64,000 nucleotides of DNA from Anaerolineae bacterium. GTDB lineage: Bacteria; Chloroflexota; Anaerolineae; Aggregatilineales; UBA2796. Shown here one piece after another: positions 1-8,359 of this stretch (within the stretch, counting starts at the first letter, position 1; every line of letters starts with the position of its first letter). The stretch covers positions 1 through 64,000 of the forward strand of contig JAHBVK010000017.1 of the NCBI GenBank assembly GCA_019637555.1, written 5' to 3'. A model generated the notes under the pieces. The model saw only the letters and a program-made list of their open reading frames with translations, had not been told where the DNA came from and did not search any database. Both the position numbers and the translations under genes were made by a program.

Positions 1-135
1 GTAGGGCAGCGTGGGGAGGATCAGGATCAGCGTTCCCAGCAGCATCACATTGCGCCACTCGCGGCGGGAGATCGAGGGAGGGAAATAGTGCTGAGTGCTG
101 GGTGCTGAGTGCTGAGGATCGCTGCTGTTTGTCAT
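1..135 (-). CDS. N-terminus of a polytopic membrane protein (cut by window edge)
   Basis: The complementary strand reads open for 45 codons from ATG 135 to the window edge. After a low-complexity start it gives RREWRNVMLLGTLILILPTL, a basic stretch followed by a first membrane helix. This resembles the N-terminus of the polytopic protein at 2862-4520 (EWRWVILFSGLLVAITLIPY), so it is probably another member of the same GT-C/YfhO-like group. Codons 7-17 are made by an AGTGCTG heptamer array (87-116), so the first residues may be repeat-derived or the true start may lie further in. No clear ribosome binding site is seen upstream of 135. Confidence 0.5.
   Translation of the reverse strand, partial: MTNSSDPQHSAPSTQHYFPPSISRREWRNVMLLGTLILILPTLPY
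87..116. repeat. Heptamer repeat family B, copy 1
   Basis: Four consecutive 7-mers, AGTGCTG AGTGCTG GGTGCTG AGTGCTG. The same unit recurs at eight other places in the window. This copy is the only one that lies inside a predicted reading frame (minus strand, coding for QHSAPSTQH). Confidence 0.75.
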
Positions 136-254
136 GTGGTGGCGACTCGTGATCGTGCCGATGCTAGTTGCTTCTATATTACTGAGTGCCATGAGCTAAC
201 GAGATGTAATTTATGTAGCAATTTTCGCGGGGTGGTTGAGATGCGGATGGAATT

Positions 255-319
255 TAGCCTCACCCCTGCCCCCCTCTCCAATGAGAGTACCCATTAGAAG
301 AGGGGAGCCAGAGGCAAAG
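255..319. repeat. Pyrimidine-rich hairpin repeat family C, copy 1 (degenerate)
   Basis: TAGCCTCACCCCTGCC, then CCCTCTCCAAT, then ATTAGAAGAGGGG. This is the degenerate copy of a ~60-nt element found four more times (17362, 20281, 41112, 42484). The two arms CCCCTCTCC and GGAGAGGGG pair around a GAGTAC-containing loop. Confidence 0.7.
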
Positions 320-419
320 TAGATTGAAAATGACTGCCGATGGGTATTCAAATATGCCCTGAACGGCGCTAAAGCGGATCATTCCGCTTGATAGTTCAAG
401 CGCAGCAATACTAATTCAG

Positions 420-439
420 CCCGGAGATTCAGCTCCGGG
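420..439. repeat. Family E palindrome CCCGGAG/CTCCGGG
   Basis: Perfect 7-bp stem CCCGGAG - ATTCAG - CTCCGGG, flanked by TTCAG and GTTACTC. It lies 26 nt downstream of the stop of the minus-strand gene at 466-852, where it could act as a transcription terminator. The same core recurs, split by ~100 nt, in the rplO-secY spacer (60937-61063). Confidence 0.6.
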
Positions 440-465
440 TTACTCTGCATCCTGACCCCGCCGAT

Positions 466-852
466 CTACTCTGGTGCGCGCTGCAAGCCCGCAATCCCGA
501 TCAGCAGGCACATCAGCGATAAGACCAATCCCGACCAGTGTTCATTCAGGAAGGCGGCAGCGCCTCCGAAGAACGCCACCCAGTGCGACAACTCGATTAC
601 CGCGTAAGCGGCGAACACGCTCATCATGAGCCATTCAAGGGTGAACTTATAACTCCGCCCTAACTGCTGGCGATCTCCAGCGTCGAACTCTTTGCTGCTG
701 CCGATCAAGCTACCGAGCACGACAACGGATAAGAAGATGGAGAAAAATTGCCAATCGGGGAGGAATTGAAGTGTGATACCGACAATGCCAACAATGACTG
801 CCAGTGTACTCATAGCGCGGTAACCGATTCTTGGGGCGGTATTGGCGTTCAT
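466..852 (-). CDS. Small four-helix membrane protein, function unknown
   Basis: About 128 residues with four hydrophobic segments (roughly residues 13-30, 35-52, 73-92 and 103-122), so an integral membrane protein with both termini probably on the same side. The start is placed at ATG 852 (MNANTAPRIGY) because GGGAG lies 7 nt upstream. The frame is open ten codons further up but has no ribosome binding site there. I do not recognise a family. The next gene on the same strand ends about 95 nt upstream, so it may be co-transcribed with the YfhO-like gene. Confidence 0.75.
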   Translation of the reverse strand: MNANTAPRIGYRAMSTLAVIVGIVGITLQFLPDWQFFSIFLSVVVLGSLIGSSKEFDAGDRQQLGRSYKFTLEWLMMSVFAAYAVIELSHWVAFFGGAAAFLNEHWSGLVLSLMCLLIGIAGLQRAPE

Positions 853-946
853 GATCAACTCCCTTTCGCTGCTCTGGATCACGAATTGCGCTCGACTTCT
901 ATGATCCTTTTACGTGGCGAGGCAACGAAATGTTGTGATCAATCGA

Positions 947-2803
947 TCAAAGGCGGCGTTTTGACCACAACAGCAGCGCGGCGACCCCAATCAACGACAG
1001 TGCAGAAATCGCCACCGCGGGCAGGAGCGTACGCGGCTGGTAGCACCATAAAGCGCCCACGCACATCGTCTCCGGCATGGTGGCACTGGCACTCACGCCA
1101 CCAGCGGTCAGCCGATTGCGATAGATGTACACACCGTCGATCTCGGTGACTAGCTGCAAATCGGGATTCGCGATCTCGTAGGCGGCGAGGACGTGCGACA
1201 CGCCCCATCGCGCCAAGCGTGCGGCATCGATCTGCGCCTCGCGGTTGCTGGTCGCCAAGTCGCTGCCATAGGGAGGCAGCGTCACCGTGTACTGCGTGAT
1301 CTTCGTCCCCGTCGCCGCCTCAAATTCAGGCAGATACTTTTGCAGTTGGAAGGGATCGATCCCGCCGAAATCGGGGATGTCCCAGTAAGCGGCGGCTTGC
1401 TGCGGCAAGCTGTAGGTGGGCGAATAGAACTTGGTCACACCATCCGCGATCAACGCTCCGGCAATCGGCGCGTAACGATCCAGCCAACGATCTTGTGGCA
1501 GGAAGCGCAGCAGCCGCAGATCCGCGATAAGCAGTTCACCGATCAGGATTAGTGACAGCACAACCACGAAGCGGCGACGGCGTGGCGTGTTGAGCGCCTG
1601 CAAGCCGAATCCCGCCAGCAGCAGCAGCGCGATCACAGCGATCCACCACATGCGCGGCGGCACGCGCAGCCACAGCAGCGGCGGAATCAGCGTCGTCAGC
1701 TCGCGCCAGAGCAGACCGTTGATCCCCAACGCATACCATGCCGCAAATAGGATCAACAGCCAGCCAATGATCACAATCGGACGGTTTCTGCGCCGCCAAG
1801 AGGTCATAGTTCCGATAATGAACATTATCTGAACCATCAGCCCCGTATATAAAAGAGTCTCGTGCGATCCGACAGGAAAGAGGACGGCGATCAGTTGGGG
1901 GAATTCTAGCGAGAAGATCGCAGAGTCGGTTTGGGTCAGCCCATTGCGCGAAAGTTCCGGCGCAATTTCAAGCAATGGAAGCCACTGCACCGCCGTTAAA
2001 CCGATCAATAGGATTCCGGCGCAAGCACAGGCGATGAGCGCCTTGATCCGATCTCGCTGTGGTATGCGCGTCAGTGCCAAGATGCCGATCCCAACCGCCG
2101 CGAACATCACCACCACGAAGGCGCGCATATCTGCCAGTAAACACAGTGACGCCAGCAGCGCGAGGATCGCCGCGTTACGCCAGCGCTGTTCGCCAGTGAT
2201 CGTGCGGTAAAGTGCCCACAACACGCAGGGCGACCATGCCATTGCATAGACGACATCCAGATGCCCCGCGCCGATGCCAGCGATTAAGCGCGGCGTGAGC
2301 ATGTAGGCGATGCCGATTACCTCCGCGATGCCCGCCTCCAGCCCGATCTCCCGCGCCAACGCCCGCATCCCCATCCCCGCGATGATCAGATGCAGCCAGA
2401 TGAGCAGATTCAGATGCAGCGCGGGTGGCAGGAGCACGGCGAACCACTGCAAGGGATACCAGACTTTGTTCAGCGGATTGGCAGCGAAGGGCTGTCCACT
2501 CATCAGCAGCGGACGCCACAGCGGGAACTCGTTTGCCCTGATACTGCGCTGCAAATAGAGTGCGTTGGCATAGTGGCTGATCGCGGCGTCGGAGTAGTCG
2601 ACGTTCGGCGGAAATGGCAGCGCATCGGGGCGTACCCCCACGAGGATCAGGAAGATCAACGCAATCAGGGCGAGGAGTAATGGGTATCGGAGGTGGGAGG
2701 TGATGGTTGTAATAGTTGTGGTTGGCAAGGTGATCGGTAGACCGTGACGCTTATTCCCGGCGCTAAAGCACCGGGCTGAAACAAGATGCTGTACGGTTAT
2801 CAC
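947..2803 (-). CDS. YfhO-like polytopic membrane protein
   Basis: About 590-618 residues with a dozen or so membrane helices. Near the N-terminus it has the family pattern D-x(n)-L-x-R-S-I-R-x(2)-E-F-PLW-x(6)-SGQPFAANPLN-x(3)-YPL, typical of YfhO/PF09586-like proteins, which resemble GT-C glycosyltransferases and are thought to handle lipid-linked sugars. The soluble part (about residues 430-570) is followed by a final helix and a KRR tail. The start is uncertain: the longest frame begins at GTG 2803 inside a perfect 25-bp inverted repeat, so its first ~16 codons are repeat sequence. TTG 2728 (before PTTTITTI) is an alternative. Neither has a good ribosome binding site. Confidence 0.75.
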   Translation of the reverse strand: MITVQHLVSARCFSAGNKRHGLPITLPTTTITTITSHLRYPLLLALIALIFLILVGVRPDALPFPPNVDYSDAAISHYANALYLQRSIRANEFPLWRPLLMSGQPFAANPLNKVWYPLQWFAVLLPPALHLNLLIWLHLIIAGMGMRALAREIGLEAGIAEVIGIAYMLTPRLIAGIGAGHLDVVYAMAWSPCVLWALYRTITGEQRWRNAAILALLASLCLLADMRAFVVVMFAAVGIGILALTRIPQRDRIKALIACACAGILLIGLTAVQWLPLLEIAPELSRNGLTQTDSAIFSLEFPQLIAVLFPVGSHETLLYTGLMVQIMFIIGTMTSWRRRNRPIVIIGWLLILFAAWYALGINGLLWRELTTLIPPLLWLRVPPRMWWIAVIALLLLAGFGLQALNTPRRRRFVVVLSLILIGELLIADLRLLRFLPQDRWLDRYAPIAGALIADGVTKFYSPTYSLPQQAAAYWDIPDFGGIDPFQLQKYLPEFEAATGTKITQYTVTLPPYGSDLATSNREAQIDAARLARWGVSHVLAAYEIANPDLQLVTEIDGVYIYRNRLTAGGVSASATMPETMCVGALWCYQPRTLLPAVAISALSLIGVAALLLWSKRRL

Positions 2804-2832
2804 TGGGTTCAGCCCGGTGCTTTAGCGCCGGG
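2756..2832. repeat. Perfect 25-bp inverted repeat (family E)
   Basis: Left arm 2756-2780 (begins CCCGGCGCTAAAGCACCGGG) and right arm 2808-2832 are exact reverse complements over 25 nt, separated by 27 nt. Each arm is itself a near-palindrome (CCCGGcGCTaaAGCaCCGGG). It sits between two minus-strand membrane protein genes and overlaps the apparent start of the downstream one. Confidence 0.9.
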
Positions 2833-2861
2833 ACTCGTGAATAGCGTCTTATAGAGTCGCC

Positions 2862-4520
2862 TTACTTCACCTCATACAGCGCCGTGCTGCCGAACTGCTG
2901 GATCGGCGTCAGTCCCAGCGTGCGGATGCACGCCATCCCCGGTAGATCGTCGGCGGTACTGGCGGTGGCGGCTTCTTTGCTGCTCACCTCCGGCTCGATC
3001 ACGATGTAGCGCACATGGTAATTACTGATCAAGTCGGCGCAGCCTGCACCATCGTTATACCACGCCTGCACCTCTTGCAGCTTCTGTCCGGCATCCAGCG
3101 TTTCATAAATGTGACCGTAGACCACGCGCAGCGGTGCGTAAGCAGGAATCCACAGACTGGTCGGGCGCGGCTGTGCCAGCACCACTGAATCTTCCGGTGC
3201 ATGTGTATCCAGCCAGCGGATCGCGCTGTAGCTATCTTTAGGCATCAGGATGCCCTGTTCAATGCCTTCCGCCGGATTCATCACCCCGAACAGGGGGATG
3301 ATCAGCGAGAACACATTGCTCGGCAACACGAATACGATCAGCAGCAGGATCACGGCGTTACGCAGTGGTTTGCGGACGCGATCAAACCAGTAGTCCTCCA
3401 GCGCGCGTACAGCAAAGAACACAATCGGGATGATCAAGCCAATAGATAGACGGCGCTGCAAATTAAAGGGGGCATAGAGCAGCAGTGCGTTGACCACCAA
3501 CCACGTCAGCATCAAGCGATCCCCGTCGCGCTCGAAGTGCCGCGCTGCGCGCCAGATGCCCGGCAGTGCCACGATCAGCAGCAAGCCGAAGCCGATAATG
3601 TAGCGATCCGGTGTGGGCGAGGGCGTGATATTCTGTTCGTTCCAGACGCGCATCGCCGGATTGTAATTGACCACTGCGAAGTAGTAGACCACAAAGGGCA
3701 GTCCGGGCAGGATGTACAGGATCGCCCAACTGATCTGCGCCATTGGCAAACGGCGATCCACGACCGCGGTCAGCGCAATGTAGACCACCAGCACCGCCGC
3801 GAGTGGTGCCCAACCGAACGGCGAGATCACACACAGCCCGATCACCAGCAGTACCAGCGCCGCGCCGCCGTTGCTGACTCGCGGAGCATCGCTGAAGCCG
3901 GGACGGAATACGCGCAAGAAGGTCGCCGCCAGCAGCGCAATGATCGCGATGGTCAGCGGGAAGTGCGGATTCACCAGCGTTGAGTAGAAGGGGATCGCTT
4001 CGGGAACAGTCAGATCGATGGGGAAGGGTTGGTACTGGTTGAACAGCAACAAATAGAGCCAGCCTAATCCAGCCCCTACGCTGACCAGCGCGAAGAATAA
4101 CCGGCGCGGGCGCAGCTTCTGCCAGATCACCGATCCAAGGTGGTAGATTGAGATGTACATGATGAAGGAAGCGAGCAGCCGCGCGATGTGAAACATCAGC
4201 AAAGCGGGCAGACTGAGCAGCCGCGCCAGATGCCCCAGCGCCAGATAGAACATCTGGATCGCCGCGCCCATGTGTGGTTCAGGGGTATAAGTGAGTTGGA
4301 ACAGCCAGTTACCCTGAATACCCTGTTCCATCTTTGCCAGATAGGATGCACCGTCAATGTGGTTGTGCAGCATCCCCATAAATTGCCAGTTGTCGTTTGG
4401 CGCGTCGCTGGCGAACGCCCAAGCATAGGGAATCAACGTAATGGCAACCAGTAATCCGCTGAACAGGATTACCCAGCGCCATTCAGCCGCTGATACCTCA
4501 TCTGCGCGCACTTGTTGCAT
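2862..4520 (-). CDS. Polytopic GT-C-like membrane protein
   Basis: About 552 residues with around 11-12 hydrophobic segments followed by a C-terminal soluble tail (about residues 430-552, beginning near PKDSYSAIRWLDTHAPEDSVV). That layout, many helices plus a periplasmic-type tail with an 'AIRWLDTHAP' segment, is common in uncharacterised Chloroflexota GT-C/YfhO-like proteins. I chose ATG 4520 because CGAGGA precedes it at 9-10 nt and the helix starts soon after; GTG 4601 and ATG 4568 are in-frame alternatives. Neighbouring genes suggest a role in moving or transferring lipid-linked sugars, but substrate and donor are unknown. Confidence 0.7.
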   Translation of the reverse strand: MQQVRADEVSAAEWRWVILFSGLLVAITLIPYAWAFASDAPNDNWQFMGMLHNHIDGASYLAKMEQGIQGNWLFQLTYTPEPHMGAAIQMFYLALGHLARLLSLPALLMFHIARLLASFIMYISIYHLGSVIWQKLRPRRLFFALVSVGAGLGWLYLLLFNQYQPFPIDLTVPEAIPFYSTLVNPHFPLTIAIIALLAATFLRVFRPGFSDAPRVSNGGAALVLLVIGLCVISPFGWAPLAAVLVVYIALTAVVDRRLPMAQISWAILYILPGLPFVVYYFAVVNYNPAMRVWNEQNITPSPTPDRYIIGFGLLLIVALPGIWRAARHFERDGDRLMLTWLVVNALLLYAPFNLQRRLSIGLIIPIVFFAVRALEDYWFDRVRKPLRNAVILLLIVFVLPSNVFSLIIPLFGVMNPAEGIEQGILMPKDSYSAIRWLDTHAPEDSVVLAQPRPTSLWIPAYAPLRVVYGHIYETLDAGQKLQEVQAWYNDGAGCADLISNYHVRYIVIEPEVSSKEAATASTADDLPGMACIRTLGLTPIQQFGSTALYEVK

Positions 4521-4778
4521 GGTCAGGCTTCCTCGTCGCCAGTATGGTTCTGCGTTGTCGCCTATCATGACCTGCTTGATCGCTCTACCTGCGCTCCCCA
4601 CCGTTGCATCTCCCTATCATAGCCCAGGCATGGCTCAGTGAAGATCATTATCTCATAATCATTTGCCGCGTGGGGGGATGCACGAAGGAGACAACACAAA
4701 CCTAAAACAAACATTATCGACGGATCAACAACGCTTACCACACGCTGCGTAACTTTAACACGCTACGCACGCTATCGT

Positions 4779-4807
4779 TATAGCGGATCATAAGCGCCTC
4801 CGCTATA
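4779..4807. promoter_or_regulatory. 9-bp inverted repeat overlapping a possible promoter of the GT2 gene
   Basis: TATAGCGGA (4779-4787) and TCCGCTATA (4799-4807) are exact reverse complements, 11 nt apart, in the intergenic region before the GT2 gene. The right arm overlaps TATACT (4804-4809), a fair -10 box. It could be an operator or a leader hairpin. No clear -35 box is seen. Confidence 0.4.
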
Positions 4808-4893
4808 CTGAGCCAAGATTTTACGAGACATTAACACTTCACTCGCCATTACGCGCTAGGACGTAGTGAGACGCACCGAGGGGGAAAAGGACA

Positions 4894-5583
4894 TTGAGCC
4901 TCAAATTATCTGTGATCATCCCTTGCTACAACGAGAAATCGACCATCGAAGAGATTGTGGCAGCAGTCAAGGCAGTGGGCGTAGCATGGGAAATCATCAT
5001 TGTCGATGACGGCTCTAGCGATGGCACGCGCGACATCCTCAAGCAGTGGGATAACGACCCGATGGTACACGTGATCCTGCACGATCACAATCAGGGTAAG
5101 GGCGCGGCGGTGCGTACCGGATTCGAGAACGCCAAAGGCGAGGTGTTCCTGATCCAAGATGCTGACCTTGAGTACGATCCGCGTGAGTATCCGGCGCTGC
5201 TTAAACCTATTGAGGAAGGGCGCGCGGTAGTGGTCTACGGATCGCGCTTCCTAGGTGGTCCCCGTAAGACGATGTTCTTCTGGAATATGGTCGCCAACAA
5301 ATCGCTGACGCTGCTGACCAACATTCTGTACAACTGCATCCTCAGCGATATGGAAACCTGCTACAAAGTTTTCCGCGCCGAAGTAGTGCGTGGATTGACG
5401 CTGCGTTCGCGCCGCTTCGAGTTCGAGCCGGAGATCACCGCCAAAGTGCTCAAGCGCCGCTACCGCATCTACGAGGTACCGATCTCTTACAACGGACGCG
5501 AGTGGACGGAAGGCAAAAAGATCAAGTGGACGGATGCGCCCATCGCAGCGTGGACGCTGCTGCGGTATCGCTTCACGGATTGA
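4894..5583 (+). CDS. Family 2 glycosyltransferase, dolichyl-phosphate mannosyltransferase-like
   Basis: 229 residues, the size of soluble DPM1-type enzymes that move a sugar from a nucleotide donor to a polyprenyl phosphate. It has the GT-A pattern: LSVIIPCYNEKSTIEEIV (5-22), IIIVDDGSSDGT (nucleotide binding), GKGAAVRTGF, the metal-binding DAD of 'LIQDADLEYDP', and the 'RFEFEPEITAKVLKR' and 'VPISYNGREWTEGKKIKW' segments typical of the family. There is no C-terminal membrane domain. The start is TTG 4894, with AGGGGGAAAAGGA a few bases upstream. It stands between GT-C-like proteins and plausibly makes their lipid-linked donor. Confidence 0.88.
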   Translation: MSLKLSVIIPCYNEKSTIEEIVAAVKAVGVAWEIIIVDDGSSDGTRDILKQWDNDPMVHVILHDHNQGKGAAVRTGFENAKGEVFLIQDADLEYDPREYPALLKPIEEGRAVVVYGSRFLGGPRKTMFFWNMVANKSLTLLTNILYNCILSDMETCYKVFRAEVVRGLTLRSRRFEFEPEITAKVLKRRYRIYEVPISYNGREWTEGKKIKWTDAPIAAWTLLRYRFTD

Positions 5584-5593
5584 GCACGACTGA

Positions 5594-5652
5594 GTAGACC
5601 GGAGGTTGATACCTCCGGCTACAACACTTGGTAAACCCACTGAAGTGGGTTA
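5594..5652. repeat. Double-hairpin repeat family A, copy 1
   Basis: GTAGACCGGAGGTTGATACC folds with TCCGGCTAC to give hairpin one (CCGGAGGT/ACCTCCGG), followed by ACAACACTTGGTA and hairpin two AAACCCACT-GA-AGTGGGTT. It begins 10 nt after the stop of the GT2 gene. A degenerate family E unit follows at 5681-5710. Confidence 0.85.
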
Positions 5653-5680
5653 GAACAATCGCTCAATGATTAGCATCTGA

Positions 5681-5710
5681 TTTCAGCCCGATGCATTAAC
5701 GCCGGGACTC
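5681..5710. repeat. Family E element, degenerate
   Basis: TTTCAGCCCGATGCATTAAC followed by GCCGGGACTC. It matches the right arm of the 25-bp inverted repeat at 2808-2832 with several substitutions, and lies directly before the GT-C gene at 5746. Confidence 0.6.
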
Positions 5711-5745
5711 ACTCGTAACCACCTCACGACGATCTAGCATCCCTC

Positions 5746-7197
5746 ATGCAGCCGCAAATCATCTCTTCCAACCGTCGCAACTTCTCCCCGATCCTTGCTA
5801 TCACCGCGATCCTGATCCTCGCGGCGAGTCTGCGCGGGGCGATGCTGCTGCGTGATGTCCGTTTGCAGGCAGATGAAAGCCTCTACACCACCTATGCGCG
5901 GGCATGGGCGCTGCATGGCGACTGGCTGCTGATCAGCTCGCCTGTACCATTGGACAAGCCACCGCTTGGTCTGGCGCTCACGACATCGGGATTTGTGTTG
6001 TTCGGAGTCTCCGAGTTTGGTGGGCGCGTGATCACGGTGCTGCTGAGTCTGTGCGCTGTCGCGGCAACTTACGGCTTAACGCGCCGACTTTATGATCAGC
6101 GGACGGCAGTGATCGCGGCGCTGCTGCTGGCGCTGTGTCCCTTCGATCTGGCATTCGCGGCAACGCTGTTCCACGATCCGGCGCTGACGCTGTGGCTGCT
6201 GCTCGTGCCGCTGGCGCTGATCAGTGGACGCGGGGGGCTGGCGGGCATCTTCGCAGCGGCGGCGCTGGCAACCAAACAGAGTGCTCTGCAATTTCTGCCT
6301 GTTTTCCTGTTGATCGCTATCGTCGCTGAACGTCGGTTGCGCTGGCGATCCTTCGCGCTGGCATTGGTCATCGGGATCGTGCTGCTGGCGCTGTACAGCA
6401 TAGCCCGCGCCGCGCCCGTCGATTTCTGGTCGCTCGGCATCAGCAATCCGGGGCAACTGCGCGTGATCCGATCCGATGAGGTGATCCCGCGTTTGCAGCG
6501 TTGGACTGAGCTGCTAGGCAAGATCACTGGAGTCGCTCCCCTGCTGTTGATCGCACTAGTGCCGCTGATCCGCAATCGTGTGACGAACTCACGATCTGCG
6601 GCGCTCGATTACGCGCTGGCGTGCGGGCTGCTGATCACGCTACTGCTGTACTGGCTGCTTGCCTACAATACTTATGATCGTTACCTGCTGCCGCTAGTGC
6701 CGCTGCTGCTGATCCTGATAGCGCGGGGATTGCTGACTCCGGGGCGCGGCTGGCGATTAGTGCTGACACTGATTACTGTGATTGCTATGCTGCTGACGTT
6801 GGGAGCTAATCTGCGAGGAGACTACGGCATCGGCGGCGAAGCGGATGTGGTAGGTGGGGTCGACCAGTTCGCGGCACAAATCGCGGCATTGCCTGCTGAC
6901 TCGGTGGTGCATCAATTCTGGCTAGATTGGCATCTCGGTTATTACATGGGCGATCCGACGGCGCATCCGCTGCCTATGATCCTCTTTCAGTCATCGCCCG
7001 AATCGCTGTACCGCTACCTGATGGCTGTCACTTCTCCGCACTCAGCAGCTAGCAGTCAGCACAGGCAATATCTCGCCTTGCCCGCCACATTTGCGCCGCG
7101 CTGGCAGACAGAACTAGCCAAAAGCGGGATACAGTTACACCAGCTCATCAGTGGGAGATTCGTGCTATTTGAGGTGATACTGCCAAAATCGGACTAA
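5746..7197 (+). CDS. ArnT/GT39-like membrane glycosyltransferase
   Basis: 483 residues with about 10-11 membrane helices. The first loop carries the GT39/ArnT-type acidic motif (LQADESLYTTYA, about residues 40-51) and the following 'PVPLDKPPLGLAL', where dolichyl- or undecaprenyl-phosphate sugar transferases of the GT-C fold have DE and KPPL. It probably transfers a sugar from a polyprenyl carrier to an acceptor outside the membrane. It follows the DPM1-like gene, which fits a donor-maker/user pair. Its 3' end overlaps the convergent gene at 7194 by 4 nt. Substrate unknown. Confidence 0.75.
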   Translation: MQPQIISSNRRNFSPILAITAILILAASLRGAMLLRDVRLQADESLYTTYARAWALHGDWLLISSPVPLDKPPLGLALTTSGFVLFGVSEFGGRVITVLLSLCAVAATYGLTRRLYDQRTAVIAALLLALCPFDLAFAATLFHDPALTLWLLLVPLALISGRGGLAGIFAAAALATKQSALQFLPVFLLIAIVAERRLRWRSFALALVIGIVLLALYSIARAAPVDFWSLGISNPGQLRVIRSDEVIPRLQRWTELLGKITGVAPLLLIALVPLIRNRVTNSRSAALDYALACGLLITLLLYWLLAYNTYDRYLLPLVPLLLILIARGLLTPGRGWRLVLTLITVIAMLLTLGANLRGDYGIGGEADVVGGVDQFAAQIAALPADSVVHQFWLDWHLGYYMGDPTAHPLPMILFQSSPESLYRYLMAVTSPHSAASSQHRQYLALPATFAPRWQTELAKSGIQLHQLISGRFVLFEVILPKSD

Positions 7198-7532
7198 GCG
7201 ACCTCGACACCACCGGAAGTATTGATCAGATAACCCTGCACTTCCGCCAGCGCCTGACTATAGAGCGCCAGCAGTTCCCGATCCGAGCCTTTGAAGCGGC
7301 GCAGCGTCTGGATCGAGCAGGCATCGCAGCCACGCATGGCGCGGAAGCTGTCGGTTTCGCAGGAGAGACAGCCGTTAAGCCGGATCATCATCAGGCAGAA
7401 GGCAAGCGATTGTTCATCGGCTTCAGGCAAAGTCAGCACCCGATCCACCAGTTCCTGCCACTCTGCCCCACGTAGTTTGCGTAGGTGCGGGATGGCGTGG
7501 TGGGGAAATAACAGTTCATTCTTGGTGTACAT
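7194..7532 (-). CDS. Small conserved protein with two CxxC pairs
   Basis: 112 residues, no membrane segment. Five cysteines occur in one stretch: C46, then C55-LS-C58 and C69-DA-C72 in 'NGCLSCETDSFRAMRGCDAC'. The spacing suggests zinc or an iron-sulfur cluster. The rest is helical and charged. I do not recognise a named family. The gene is convergent with the GT39-like gene and overlaps its last 4 nt. The start ATG 7532 is preceded by a G-rich stretch. Confidence 0.65.
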   Translation of the reverse strand: MYTKNELLFPHHAIPHLRKLRGAEWQELVDRVLTLPEADEQSLAFCLMMIRLNGCLSCETDSFRAMRGCDACSIQTLRRFKGSDRELLALYSQALAEVQGYLINTSGGVEVA

Positions 7533-7685
7533 CGTGAAAGCCCCCCAACAACTATTAAGTCTTATTTGCGTAAATGGTATTGCACATTCTACGACGAAAG
7601 ATTGTAAAAATAGTCGGAAAACAAGAGAAAATTACCGTAGTTTGTAGCACATTGACATACCCTTGTTATGAGATCGTTATAGTCT

Positions 7686-8180
7686 ATGACTCAGAATCTG
7701 ATGACCCCAAACAATAGCGTTACTAGCAACGACCTTGAGATCAATGCGGCTGGCAAATTGACGCCAGTACAACAGCGGCGCTTCATCTTGCAGCGGGCAG
7801 CGGAACATGCCTTTGGCGCGCTGCTGGTGATGTTGTTCTTCGCGCTGGTCGTCCACATGACGCGTCTGTACCCCGAACCTGTCGTGCTGCTAGTCGCCTT
7901 CGTTGTGATCGTGATCGCGGCGCTGGTGTTGTTCGTGATCCACATACGTCCAGCGCTGGGAGCGCAACTGCAAACGGTCAAAGGGATGGCGGCGCGGCGC
8001 GTGCTCGGAGAGGCTGGTTTGCAGCCGCTGTACTGCGTGACTATTGGTGAAACCTTGTTCTACGTCAATGAAGCGCAGTTCCGCGAGATCAGGGACGATG
8101 ATGAGTACGAAGTTTACTTCCTGCCGCGTCCAGCACGGGTGGGCGGTGGCACATGGTTGAGCGCCCGCCGATTGACCTAA
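7686..8180 (+). CDS. Two-helix membrane protein, function unknown
   Basis: 164 residues: a polar N-terminus, two membrane helices (about 42-62 and 66-88, a helical hairpin) and a C-terminal cytoplasmic domain of ~70 residues ending in WLSARRLT. No family recognised. Upstream, TTGACA (7652-7657) and TATAGT (7678-7683) are close to promoter consensus but 20 nt apart; if used, transcription would start at about 7690, making ATG 7701 (MTPNNS) the first usable codon. Confidence 0.6.
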   Translation: MTQNLMTPNNSVTSNDLEINAAGKLTPVQQRRFILQRAAEHAFGALLVMLFFALVVHMTRLYPEPVVLLVAFVVIVIAALVLFVIHIRPALGAQLQTVKGMAARRVLGEAGLQPLYCVTIGETLFYVNEAQFREIRDDDEYEVYFLPRPARVGGGTWLSARRLT

Positions 8181-8359
8181 GGCATAGCTCCCGATCTGAT
8201 GTTGAATATATGGTATTATACAATTAGTTCGTATTTCGTCTAGAGGGACTCGCTAAGTTCCACGAGGCGATGGCTGCGGCGGTAAGAAAATGGGTGGGTT
8301 AGACACCCATAGGTATCAAGCTAAGAATATTCGGGGTGGATCGCGATCTAGCACCAGAG

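Larger units (their letters stand above)
136..465. other. Gene-free region with three hairpins
   Basis: No convincing gene. It holds family C repeat copy 1 (255-319), a 7-bp hairpin AAGCGGA/TCCGCTT at 372-389 and a family E palindrome at 420-439. The reading frame at 109-297 on the plus strand crosses the repeat and has no ribosome binding site. Confidence 0.6.

Noticed and set aside
109..297. 62-codon plus-strand reading frame
   Set aside because: It runs through family C repeat copy 1, lacks a ribosome binding site and has no recognisable protein character.
748..1149. 133-codon plus-strand frame over two minus-strand genes
   Set aside because: It overlaps the start of the 4-helix protein and the end of the YfhO-like gene, and its sequence (low complexity, many R/S/T) is that of an antisense shadow.
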